Positions 47,740 to 58,296 of a stretch of 64,000 nt of DNA are shown here, piece by piece. The stretch's first letter is position 1, and every line of letters starts with the position of its first letter. The notes beneath the pieces are model-generated. The model was not told where the DNA came from. It saw only the letters and a list, made by a program, of their open reading frames with translations, and ran no database searches. Made by a program: the position numbers and the translations under genes. The stretch is from Hibiscus mutabilis. Taxonomy: Eukaryota > Streptophyta > Magnoliopsida > Malvales > Malvaceae. The stretch spans positions 15,205,254-15,269,253 of the forward strand of contig CM033723.1 of assembly GCA_019671005.1 (NCBI GenBank). Direction: 5' to 3'.

Positions 47740-48811
47740 GAAACAACACAAGGGAAGATGGATTTGCCCATTAAATGGCCATTATTCACCAAATTATGAG
47801 TCTAATATCTATTGAAGGGCATTCTCCCAACTCCCCAATTGGACGGCTTGTCTATCCTATCCACTTTACTCCCATTTCTCACAAGGTTGTTATTCCCACT
47901 AGGTACCACGACCTTATGTTTAGTTGAATTGTCACTATAATCATTGAGGCGTTCGGTAACCGCCATAGCAGCGACCACATCTCGTACCTTTTGTCTCTGT
48001 GTCTTTGTTCTATCCCATGGTTTCAATCTTTCAAGGAAAAATAACATCTTACTTTCTCAGACATATCCTTGATATCCAACATCAATGCAGTAAATTCTCT
48101 CACATAATCTTGAATAGTCCTTATATAAGCCAAATCTCTTAACTTCTTCCGAGCATTATGCTCCACATTCTCTAGGAAGAAGGAACTCATTAACTCTTTC
48201 TTTAGCTCTTCCCATGTCTCAAAGAAACACACATCATCGATGAGCTTAGATCGCTACTACAACTTGGCATCTCTTGTTAAATACATCGATGCCATCTAGA
48301 CCTTGTCTTCATCTGTTTTAGTACGCGTAGCCCAAAAATATTGTTTGATGTTGAAAAAGAAATTCTCGAGCTCCTTGGCATCCTTGTTCCCTTTATATCG
48401 TTGAGGTTCAGGAATCCTAGTGCTTTGACCCTTATCAACTGACATTGAATTACCCATAGCTATCTGCATCAAATTAACCTAGGCCTTGATCTCATCTAGC
48501 TTGTACTTCATGTCACTTAGTGCGTCTTTGACTTCACTACCAAATTCTTTGATAGCTTAGGTCAACTCTTGTTGAATTACCTCAATTGCTCAGAGCCGGT
48601 CATTTGATGGCACCGCTCTCACGGCAGCCACTACGACCTCGAGTTCCTCAAACCGATTGAGGTCTATCGAACCACCACCTTGTGCTAAAGTCCCTACACC
48701 CGATTGTGTTCCAGTTCTGGGAGCATTACTTGCTTCCCACTTTTGCGTTGTCACCTTTTTTTGGTCGACAGACACAACAATTTTATGCCTGCACAAGACA
48801 AGAAGCACCAC
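47740..48811 (-). pseudogene. Element B gag, broken
   Basis: Gag text 'FFETWEELKKELMSSFF', 'ARKKLRDLAYIRTIQDYVRE' (48100-48230), and a zinc knuckle CFFCKGPHRVVE followed by a stop in place of the last cysteine (about 47720-47760). The N-terminal part at 48590-48811 includes an Ala/Gly-rich stretch. It is minus strand, downstream of the PBS at 49283-49294. Confidence 0.8.
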
Positions 48812-48849
48812 AATGCTTTAATCATCCCATTTAGCACCATTGTTCCATG

Positions 48850-49260
48850 TAAATAAAAGTATAACAAGGCAAATATAGATATGATCACCACAGTGCTCTA
48901 AGTCACATGTGCCATTACGCTAGGATAATTATCGTAGTTAACAACATGCACCTCTGTGCACTAAATCCAATCTAATTATCTAATAAGCATCGTCGTGCTA
49001 TATTGAGATCGAGCACCAGTGTGCTTTGATTATTATCGTGGTTAACGATAGGCACCTCTATGCATTGATTACACTTTATTTATCCAATAAACACCTTTGT
49101 GCTATATTGAGGGCGAGCACTGTTGTGCCTTGATTATCAAGGAGCACCTCGATGTTATATCCAGATCGAGCACCGTTGTGTTTTGGTTATCATGGGGGGA
49201 AACTCTATGCAAATTAACACGTACCTATGTGCTTAGGGTAATAATCAAGCAGCTACATAG
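48850..49260 (-). repeat. Diverged repeats in the leader of element B
   Basis: Three to four units of about 110-125 bp with 'gagcaccgttgtgctttgatt', 'atcgtggttaacgataggc' and 'acctctatgca' (plus strand) between PBS and gag. Confidence 0.65.
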
Positions 49261-49282
49261 CCTTGACCGAACACATAACTCA

Positions 49283-49294
49283 GCCCTGATACCA
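49283..49294 (-). other. Primer binding site of element B
   Basis: Minus strand TGGTATCAGGGC, 2 nt from the LTR end. It resembles the initiator-Met primer site (TGGTATCAGAGC) with one difference. Confidence 0.75.
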
Positions 49295-49296
49295 CA

Positions 49297-49856
49297 TGTC
49301 ACGGCCTTAGTCTTTAGTTCACTCGGTCACTAAGTCGTGCAACACATGAAAGGGACTCTTTCCGATCAAGTCAGTCTTTCTCTCGATAGATCTGCTACAA
49401 CACATTAGTCTCGCGCCATAATATGATCCTTCAAACAATAAGTCAAAATCATGAGGCATAGCAGATACACATGATCGACCCCTAACTTCCCGAAGGAAAA
49501 AATATGGATATATTATTATTAATGAAATAAAAGTATCGATTTATAGAAGAAAACTCACCAACACCATCACCGTCAATTGGGGCGGTAGGGGTTGCCTTGA
49601 TGATGTGTCTAAGACACGTATCTATAACAGTGGATCAATTCAAACTTTGTCGACTGTCCACCCTCTACATATATACGAAAATAACTTTATAAAAATGACC
49701 CAAGTAAACATTAAAATGCTTGAAATTAAGACACTTTTCCTTAACCATGAAAATACTTCAAAAGAAAATACTTTTCCTTAAAATATTAGAATAACCGAAA
49801 TGAGGACACTTTCCTATTTACCCGGTTGTGGCCTTATACATGGGATGGCCACAACA
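49297..49856 (-). repeat. Element B 5' LTR, intact
   Basis: 560 bp; plus-strand ends TGTCACGGCC and GCCACAACA. It serves as the uninterrupted reference for the split copy 27860-28047 / 43692-44047. Confidence 0.92.
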
Positions 49857-49861
49857 CTAAG

Positions 49862-50060
49862 CTGGTAGAGGCGACTCTGCAGTGGCAGTGAGGGAAAATG
49901 AAAACGAAGAAGAAAATGAAGTTACCAAAATAAAATAAATAAAAAAGAAGTATGAATTTTATTATAAAAAAATGCGATATGAGTTGAAGACGTGTTTTTA
50001 CAAAAACAAATTAAGCTAGACTGAAAATAACGACATAAGCACTGTTCAAAAGGCTCATTC
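49862..50060. other. Spacer between element B and the next array
   Basis: Joins in sequence with 27800-27859 as the pre-insertion site ('gacttcgccggagctgag' then 'ctggtagaggcgactctgc'). No gene recognised. Confidence 0.4.
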
Positions 50061-50890
50061 CTGAAATTTTGGTGGTCCTAGGGAGAATCTAAAAGTAGGC
50101 TCCTATTAATAAGTATTGAAAAAAATAAATTTTAAAAGTAGACCTCTAATAACAAATATTAACAAAAAAAAATGGTCCCTAATAACAAGTATTAAAAATA
50201 AATTTTAAGAGTATGTCCCTAAATATAAATATTAGGAAAAATTAGGTTATAATAACAAGTATTATAAAATAAATTGGACCCTTAATAACAAATATTTAAA
50301 AAATTGAATTTTAGGAGTAGACACTTAAGAACAAATATTGTGAAAAAACTAGACCCATATTATTAAATTTTAAGAGTATATCCCTAACAACATGTATTAG
50401 AAAACAATTGGGTCTCTAATAACAAGTATTGGGGAAAATAAATTTTAAAAGCATGTCCCTAAAACCAAGTGTTAGAAAAAAAATTAGGCCCCTAATAACA
50501 ATGATTGGAAAAAATTAGTCCACTAATAAAAAATATTGAGAAATAAATAAATTTTAACAGTAAACCCCTAAAAACAAATATTGGAAAAAAATTGAACCCC
50601 TAGTAATAAACATTGAAAAAAATTAGGCCCTAATAACAAGCATTGAAAAAAATCAGGTCCTTAGTAACAAGAACTGAAAAAATTGGACCTCTAATAATAA
50701 ATATTAGAAAAAAAAATAGACCATTAATAACAAATATTGAAAAAAACTAGATCCCTAATAACAAGTGTTAAAAAATTAGACTCTTATAATAAATATTGGA
50801 AGAATTAAATTTTAAGAATAAACCCCTAATAATAAATATTAAAATATTAAACCATAATAGTAAATATTAAAAAAATGAGCCCTGGGCGGG
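50060..50890 (+). repeat. Diverged array before LTR C, units about 35-50 bp
   Basis: About twenty repeats around 'CCCTAATAACAAGTATTG' followed by an A-rich stretch and 'ttaggtcc', some with 'aaattttaagagta'. Its position just before an LTR (50922) matches the arrays of A and D. Confidence 0.82.
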
Positions 50891-52539
50891 CATCCCTTCT
50901 GCCCATGCCTAGGGACGACCTTGTAATCACAATTACTCAGAAAGTGTGAATGATATATATATATATATATATATTGAACATTTAGTATATAATACTAATA
51001 TTATCTAGACACATCCTCACCCATAAAAGAAAGAATATTGAATACTTAATAATACTCGACTTTATGCCCTCTTGTGTATTGTATAACTAAGATATAGATT
51101 TATAAGTGTAAAATAGATATGCACTTTAAAGCAAGTATACGCATCGATCAAGTAAACACTAATTTTATCCGGGGCTTTTGACCCGATTTTTACTTCAACA
51201 TTATTATTGTTGTTGTTATTGCATTTTAAATTAAACACAAAAAAATAATTAACTATTAACATTAAATAAAAGGCCCAATTAAAACATAAATCCAGTCTAT
51301 TTATTTACATTTTAAAGTCTAATACATAACACTTATCAGGCCCGATAAGGCCCAAGATAACTAAATCCCAATATCCTAAATCTGATATGTTCATCTGTCT
51401 CTTTAGCGCAGCGACCCCACCACGGTTAGATCCAATCTAATCTAACGGTCTGAAGTAAACCGAAAAAGAATGACCAACATTCAACTGCTACGTGAAAGTC
51501 ACCGCCCGATCCTTTAGCTATCGGTCTCTCTGGTCCCCACATCCTCTCCAATGGATATGTCGGCCTACGAAGGGCGCATTCTCTATCTGGTCCCCTCTTC
51601 TATCACTCGGCCACATCACATACAAGGGAACAAAATACAGAATGTTAGAAGCCTCTCCAACATTTGCATAATGGCAGATGAATCAAAACAAAATAAAAAC
51701 AGCAACCAATATCATATTTTTATAGTGTGTTTTTATTTCTCTTTTAAAGCATGTAATATCCAGTATATAATCCAAACCCTAAACATTGTAACCCTATTTG
51801 GGACATTTAGACATCAATACAAAATAACAAAGCATTTTCCAGAGGTATATTTCAATTTTTTCTCCTTTTGGTTTTGAAGTAGAAAAATAAGGGAAAGGGT
51901 TTGAGGATTTCTTACCCATTTGGGTTTTCAGATTTGTGATCGTTCTTTGGCCGAGGCTTCGTCTTCGATGATAGACGAGTTGCTCTGGTAGGGGCTTTAA
52001 TCTTTTTAGTTTTTTTGTTTTGCAAAAAAGCGGGATCTTGGTTTTGGCTTCTTTGGATTTAGGCAAAACGAAGTATTTTTCTTGAAAATTCAAGGTTGGA
52101 TCTGGTTTTAAAATAAAAGAAAATTTTAGGGTTGTTTTAGGGTTTTTCGGTGCCAGAGAGCAATAGCCGGCGATTGATTTGCGATGAAGGAGAACCATCA
52201 GAATTTGGGTTCTTCCTCAGAATTGGATGAACACTCAATGGTGTTCATTTGATTTTTTAGAGGATTTAGGGAATGGGTGTTTAATCCGTTTTAAGAATGA
52301 AAGAAAATAAGGGTTCAATTTATGCTTTGGTATTTATACCCGCTTCAAAATATGGGTTTATTACTTTATTTAAATCTCTCATCTCTTCTGAAATTACACT
52401 TGTGGTCCCTCTAGTTTTTGCTTTCGTTTTATTTGGTCATCTATTGATTTACATTTATTGCTTTATTTTTTATTCGCTTAATTGCATCCTTAATTTTTGG
52501 TAGTTATTTTCGATCTTGCCTTGTGTTTGTATTCCCATA

Positions 52540-52607
52540 TAGATAGATAGAATGATAGACAGACCGACAGACAGATAGATAGATAGATAGACAGACAGAT
52601 AGAGAGA
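52540..52607. repeat. (GATA/GACA)n microsatellite
   Basis: Runs of gatagata and gacagaca tetranucleotides within LTR C. Confidence 0.9.
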
Positions 52608-52610
52608 GAT

Positions 52611-52760
52611 GATCCTCTTACACTACGTAAAATTTAAAAGTTTTACACCTTTTCTAGACCATTGGATGAAGGTAAATGGATGGTTGAGATTAACAGTAGA
52701 GAATATGAAAATTATCACATAAAAAAGAGATAAAGAAATAATCTTAGCCATTTATTACCA
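52611..52760. mobile_element. Partial copy of the small MITE at 5886-6095
   Basis: Shares 'GATCCTCTTACACTACGTAA', 'aaagttttacac' and 'tgagattaacagtagagaat' with that element. The right arm is degraded. Confidence 0.55.
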
Positions 52761-52877
52761 TAATCCAATAGTCTTTTTATCCGCCTGATTGCATCCTCAA
52801 TTTAGGTAGTTTCATTTTGTTTAAACACATTCCAATTTTGTTTTTTGTTCATATTTTATAAAAAAAAATACATGTTT

Positions 52878-53530
52878 TTTGACTCTCAAAACGATATTGA
52901 ATTTTATTGAAACAAAAGAAGGTATATCTGTAACAATGCAACAACTTAAAGAGAGGAATTTTGGGGACTATGTCCACCAAAACCCAAACAAAGAATAAAA
53001 TGAAAAGAAAAACACAAAGTCACAATGACGGTCGAAGCCTTTGAATATGACGCCCACCATATTTAGTAATCCAGTAACCGTCAATAGTACTCCTTTGTCT
53101 CTATCCAACTATATGCTTTTGAGATGATGAAGGAGTGGCGAGCGAACTAAAACAAACTTACAAGCTGCTTCGCAAAAATAGATTTGAATACATCGGCAAA
53201 CAACCACAAAAAGGGATATAACCTTTGAAAGAGTACTTACAATTGCAAATTAAATATGAGTGACCTGAGAATTTCTACACGATCGCAGATATACCACAGA
53301 GGTAGGCGAATACCGTGCCATAAGGCAGAGGAATGTGCCACAAGAGCAGAATGAAAACGTGCCACAAAGGCAGACAAACATGCGCAAATTTGCGAAAAGA
53401 AAGAAATCAAACATAAGATATTTTTATTAAAAGGTAGGATAAAATTATAGGAAAATAACAAACTAAAACAAGATATAAGAGTAAAGAAAATACGGAGAAT
53501 CGACGGTCGACAACCATCACCAAGGTTGAT
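52878..53530 (-). mobile_element. Possible retrocopy or LINE 3' UTR
   Basis: On the minus strand it ends with TTTCAATAAAATTCAATATC, resembling a polyadenylation signal region. The body reads as non-coding transcript-like sequence with 'tatggcacggtattcgcc'. Similar in layout to 24050-24770, but relationship and ends are unproven. Confidence 0.3.
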
Positions 53531-53559
53531 GTCGTCGTTGACAAGGTAAAACTAAAAAG

Positions 53560-53981
53560 GGGTAAAGTACACAAATGGTCACCAAACTTTCAAAAAAAAT
53601 TACATAATAAGCATTAAACTTTAGTTTTTGTTACAAAATGTCACTGAGCCGTTACCTTTCATTAACTGAGAGATGTGGCAGTTACAAAAAATTGTATAAT
53701 AACATATTTAATCATTAATATTTACATATTTAATCAATTTAGACATCAATAATGAGGGTTAAATTAGGAATAAATTGATTAAATGTGTTAATATGAAGGA
53801 TTAAATGTTATATTATTCCAAATTTTCTAACTGTCATGTCACCAAATTAACGACAGTTAACAGCTCAGTGACTATTTTGTAACAGAAAATAAAGTTTAAT
53901 GCTCATTATGTAATATTTGAAAGTTTGATGATTATTTTGTATTTTTAAAAATAGTTTAATGACTATTTGTAAACTTTGCCA
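53560..53981. mobile_element. MULE-type MITE, family II, copy 1
   Basis: The left tip is GGGTAAAGTACACAAATGGT and the right tip reversed is GGCAAAGTTTACAAATAGTC, with inner arms 'aaactttagtttttgttaca' and its reverse. Flanks ACTAAAAAG and AAAAAAAAG are an imperfect 9-bp pair. Close relative of 61761-62210. Confidence 0.75.
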
Positions 53982-54776
53982 AAAAAAAAAGGAGTTTGGC
54001 TAGGAGAAAGGGAGAGCGGTAATAAAATATATAGTTTATATATTCCCTAGCATTATATTCCGTATTTTTTTATTTAAGTTGTGTATCATATTCCTAATAA
54101 AAAAAAGTTGTGCATCATATTACGTATGTTTTGTCATGCATTTATATAGTTTATATATTCCCTAGCTTTATTATTATGATTTCATATTTCATTTGTATAT
54201 TTGTTTCGCGCATATCCTTCTTTTAAAAATATATATCATGCACTAATAGCCTATTATATATTACCATATAAATTAAATATGCATCGTTTTTATATATTTA
54301 AAGTTTTTGTTGTTCATGATATTCATATGTGTATACCATCTTCATCATTTTTTGTTCATGCATTTGTAGTTTGTAGCATTTAGAATTAGATTTCAATATT
54401 TCGGTATTTCAAATGGGAGTGTCGTCCCGAGACATTCGGGCGTCATCTTCTTCGGGTATTATAAATAGCGAGACGGTTATATTGTGATACATACATGCAT
54501 TTAGAGGTTATTTATTAAATTAAATCGAATTTTTATTTTTTTTGGTTGGGCGTGGTGGGGGTGCAAACCCTTCCCCACACGTAACTGACTCTCGAACTCA
54601 AATTATTTTCTATCCTGGTTGTTTTTGGCGTTCGGTCTGCCTTATCCAAGTGACTGGTGGCAACTTTTTAATTTTATTTCAAATATGAAATTTTCAAAAT
54701 TTCCCCAAATCAAAAATTTTCAAGAAAAAGCGGGAACTTCTTCTTTCAAACTTTTTTTTTTAAATTAGTCGCTATA

Positions 54777-55691
54777 TTATCAAGTTAAAGGAGTAAAATT
54801 TACCCTGCACATTCGCCTTGCAATAAGAAAAATAAAAATTGTAATCGAAATAAGGATGATCCATCACTTTTAAATATTACATTCCTTAAATTTTAACATC
54901 AAATCTCAACACTCACTATTTTAGAACTGCATTATGTAATATTCTGTGCAATAAATATATATTGTCAAATATGTTGTATCCTTTATCATGTAAATACAAC
55001 AATAAAGTGTGCATAAGAAAAAGGTAATAAATCATCCTTATTTCAATGCTATAAAATAACATGCATACTATCAAACAAAATAAGGACCTAAAACCAGTAT
55101 TTTGACTAATCTTCATATTGCACACTTGGTCCAAGTGGTAAGTAGATTAATATCGCTTAAACATGTCTCAAGTTTGAGGTCTTATGTAAGCTGAAAATCT
55201 CTATCGGGAGACTCACCCACCAAAATCATTATAATACAGATCGATCCGGATTAGTCAGAACAAAAAACTGAAATCGGAAGGACAAAAAAACAACACCAAT
55301 TCCTTAATATTACAAGGTAGGGAGGTAAAAGGGGTAATTATGGTTTGAGCCGAAGTAGAAGATTTGTTGGGTTTGTAAGAGATAGGGTCAAGGTTGGGCT
55401 GGGGATACTTTGAATCATCCCGCTAATGGATCCGCAGATTCACAACCCTCCCTCTGACTAATCTAAACGAATGACGTACATGTTCAATGCCCTTATGTTT
55501 TCCTTTTCTTTTTTGAATTAGTAATTTCACTCATATGATTAGTGTTACAATAAAAAATGTTATAACTCATAAAAGCTTTTGTACAAATAAACAAAAAAAC
55601 CATTGTTTAACATATCTTACAAAAACGGTTAGATATTAACATAAATTCAAATTAATAATTTTAATGGTGAAAGAATACATAACAATTAGGT
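54777..55691. other. Spacer, no gene seen
   Basis: AT-rich with a slightly GC-richer patch at 55320-55470. No coding potential or repeat ends recognised. Confidence 0.4.
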
Positions 55692-55700
55692 TTATTTAAT

Positions 55701-56947
55701 GGGTAAAGTATACTAGTGGTCACCAAACTTTCAGAGAGCATTTATTTCGGTTACTGAATTTTTAAAATTTTTATTAGGGTCACTTAACTTTTAATCTACT
55801 TTCATTTTGGTAATTCCCGTTAACTTCCGTTAAAAATACTGACATGCCACGTTAATTCTCTTTCTTCCTCCATTTTCTTCATCTTTCCGTGCTCTATTTT
55901 TCCTCCATAACTGCCATTAGAATCTGAATTTCTCTGCTAATATTAAAGCCCACAATTATCATTTTGTGATTTAGGAATTCACTTTGCATCAGATTCCCAG
56001 TTTTCTTTGTCCATTTTAACTATATGCTAATTTAAAGTATTGTTCGGAGTGAAAATGCATTCATTTGTCTTGTACTTCATTTCTTAAAAAAAATAGAAGC
56101 AATTAATTAAATTAATAATCTGAGATAATCTGCATCATATCCAAGCTTCCATTGCCCAGACTTTGCATCGGCAATCAGAAGTTATGGGCAAGAAATGGAC
56201 AGTTAAAGGCACTGCATCTGCAACTCCTAGGAGATCAAACTGTCGCTATCAAAGGAGGAGAAAATATCGAACTTCTGAAAATCAAGTGTCTAATGATAAT
56301 AATCAGGATGCGAATGAAAATGGAAGCACAGGTTCATCTTTGGTCGATGAGGATCTTTATGAGGTCAAACCAAAGAGATTGAAGAGATGGGAGGGTCGGT
56401 TTTCTCAACCTTCTTTAGCTACTAGTGCAAATGGGTTTGGTGACGAAAACGATTCTGAAGTTAACAGACAACCTTGGGTGTATCTACTGCACTTGGTGGC
56501 TTAGAAAGGGTTCAGTTGGGAGCAGGCAGCATCCGCAGGCACACAGCACATGGCAGTTTGAGTGGTGATGAAAGCGGAGGAAAAACAGAGCAAGGAAAGA
56601 AGGAGAAAATAGAGGAAGAAAAAGAATAAACGTGCCACGTCAGGGACGAAGTTATTAAGTTTTTGGGAGAGGCTGTTGCAGGGGAATTTTTTCTTTTAGT
56701 CTTTTATATTTTTTAAAAAAATAGTATAATTGTAAATTTACTCTCCTACCTTTCAAAATTTATGTTTTGCTCCCTCTCACCCATAAATCCCGACTTCGTC
56801 TCTGACGACAACATTCTGAACGAAAGTTAAAGGGAAAAACCAAAATAAAAGCGAACTAAAAGTTGGATAACCCCAATAAAAATTTTAAAGTTCGGTGATC
56901 AAAATGAACGCTCTATAAAAGTTCGGTGACCACATTATACTTTACCC
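55701..56947. mobile_element. Pack-MULE of family II with captured DNA
   Basis: 1247 bp. The left tip is GGGTAAAGTATACTAGTGGT and the right tip reversed is GGGTAAAGTATAATGTGGTC. A perfect 9-bp duplication, TTATTTAAT, is at 55692-55700 and 56948-56956. The ends continue into arms ('caccaaacttt', 'cacttaacttttaatctac') like those of the 53560 and 61761 MITEs. The centre (about 55860-56690) is not arm sequence but GC-richer, gene-like DNA; see 56160-56640. Confidence 0.88.
56160..56640 (+). pseudogene. Captured host gene fragment in the Pack-MULE
   Basis: An open frame at 56163-56504 (first ATG 56184, MGKKWTVKGTASATP) is followed in another frame by 'STALGGLERVQLGAGS' and a Lys/Glu-rich tail ending near 56630. 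The codon content is unlike the surrounding AT-rich DNA. A pyrimidine-rich stretch ending in TTGCCCAG at 56159 could be a 3' splice site, suggesting genomic capture with intron. I do not recognise the source gene; the protein is basic and low-complexity. Confidence 0.5.
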
Positions 56948-57069
56948 TTATTTAATACTAAGTATTTATATTAGGCAAAAATCTGTTTTTTTAAAAATAA
57001 GTGAGGCCCTCTTTCGGAACCAGTATTCACCTGGGGTCGATGCTGGAAACGAGAGAGAAAAAGTGCCCT

Positions 57070-57600
57070 GTAAATATTATTATAATAATCAAGGAAAAGT
57101 TCGAGCCTACATACTTCAATACAGCTTAAACTTTATACCAAGAGTAAACACCTAAAATTAAAACACTTAAAAGACAACTAAACAAACATAATAAAACACA
57201 CGCGAGCCAAGTCCAACGTTTCAGAACAAAAATCAGAGGCAGAGACGGAGCCGTGATTTGGGGTCTCGCCCCCATTGATGTTGTAGCTTCATCCCTGACG
57301 AGAGGCAAGCAACAAGAACCGCAACCCCTCCCCATATCTACAACATGACCAATCTCATTTTTCATTTTAGAAGACAATAATTCAAAACATTAGAGGAAAT
57401 GCTACAGTATCTCACCCAGGACAACAGCACCCCTGCATAAACAAGCAAAACAACTCCTTAACCAATGCCACTTTTAGCTAATTGATCTGCCTCCGTACTG
57501 TACACTCTAGAAATGTGTCGAATGGATAGCCACCCCAGTAATAAGTTGGAAATATACTGAATCAGACCCAGTAGCAGTCGCAATTTTAAATAAATATTTC
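57070..57600 (-). mobile_element. LINE remnant: RNase H end and 3' UTR
   Basis: On the minus strand 'LLLGWLSIRHISRVYSTEAD' then 'QLAKSGIG' and a stop (about 57480-57570) is the C-terminal end of a plant LINE-type RNase H domain (family pattern: I.RHIPRE.N..AD.LAK.G). Downstream to about 57070 is non-coding 3' UTR-like DNA. Everything upstream of RNase H is missing, as in 5'-truncated LINEs. Confidence 0.65.
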
Positions 57601-57712
57601 TTTTTTATTATTTAATTAGAAGAATGACACCAATCCATGATTATTTGGAAAAATGACCCACCCCTAAATCACGCACAAAGGAATACCTTGCCTCTTGCAA
57701 AAATCATTTATA

Positions 57713-57740
57713 GAACTCGCTTTCTACAGAAAGTGAGTTC
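57713..57740. repeat. 28-bp palindrome, left copy 1 of the MULE
   Basis: GAACTCGCTTTCTA followed by CAGAAAGTGAGTTC, a near-perfect inverted pair. A diverged second copy is at 57793-57820. Confidence 0.9.
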
Positions 57741-57839
57741 CATCTAGCGTAGAAGGACTTTTCAAATAACCCATTATAATATTTGAAAAAACGACCTCGC
57801 GTTTTGCAAATGGCGAGTTCTACGAGAAATTGAATTCAT

Positions 57840-58223
57840 GAAGAACAAGCTAAAATGGCTTGATAGGCATGTTCGAAGGGTTTTTTTCGGGAAGTTAATC
57901 GCAAAATTTGCGTAATTTTTAAGCTTAGAGGCGTAGTATTGGAACTTATCTTTCAGTTGAGGCTAATATTGGTGCATACAAGGCATTATAAACGGGGTAA
58001 AATCGCGTTGAAAATGGCTGCAAAGCTTGGTTTTGTGCATGAAGAACAAGCTAAAATGGCTTGATAGGCATATTCGAGTGATTTTTCTGGGATGCTAATC
58101 AGAAAATTGGCATAATTTTTAAAGTTGGAGGCATAGTATTAGAACTTATCTATCAGATGAGACTGATATTGGAACATACGAAGCATTATAAACGGGGTTA
58201 AAATCGCGCTGAAAATGGTTCCA
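57840..58223. repeat. Tandem duplication, period 201 bp
   Basis: Two copies start 'gaagaacaagctaaaatggc' at 57840 and 58041 and end near 'gaaaatggctgcaaa' / 'gaaaatggttccaaa'. They lie between the left palindromes and the transposase 3' end. Confidence 0.92.
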
Positions 58224-58296
58224 AACAAAAAGAAATTGAAACTTAACGAAGAGATTTTGTTAATTAGAAAAATAGTAGTATAATGAAAAAGTACAA

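Larger units (their letters stand above)
27860..49856 (-). mobile_element. Element B: minus-strand Ty3/gypsy element hosting the nest
   Basis: Without insertions this is about 6.3 kb. The 5' LTR is at 49297-49856, PBS at 49283-49294, gag about 47.7-48.8 kb, protease 47321-47611, RT/RNase H/integrase down to about 44.2 kb, PPT 44048-44060, and the 3' LTR is split into 27860-28047 and 43692-44047 by element A. The target duplication is CTGAG (27855-27859) against CTAAG (49857-49861), one mismatch. The order protease-RT-RNase H-integrase identifies Ty3/gypsy. The short LTR and integrase tail suggest a chromovirus (Galadriel-like is possible). Confidence 0.88.
50922..54776 (+). repeat. Element C: LTR related to those of A and D
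   Basis: Starts TGTAATCACAATTACTCAG. The last 300 bp ('gtgggggtgcaaacccttcc', 'gccttatccaagtgactggt', 'attagtcgctata') match the ends of the LTRs of A and D. No target duplication and no clear polypurine tract were seen, so it could be a 3' LTR of an element disrupted by B or a solo LTR. Three smaller insertions lie inside it (52611-52760, 52878-53530, 53560-53981). Confidence 0.7.

Noticed and set aside
49862..49925. Degenerate primer site ('aggcgactctgcagtgg') for element C
   Set aside because: It resembles TGGCGACTCCGCTGG only loosely and no LTR ends beside it.
50930..50975. (AT)n runs at several places as origin or promoter signals
   Set aside because: Simple microsatellites (also at 10510, 37616, 39085); no other support.
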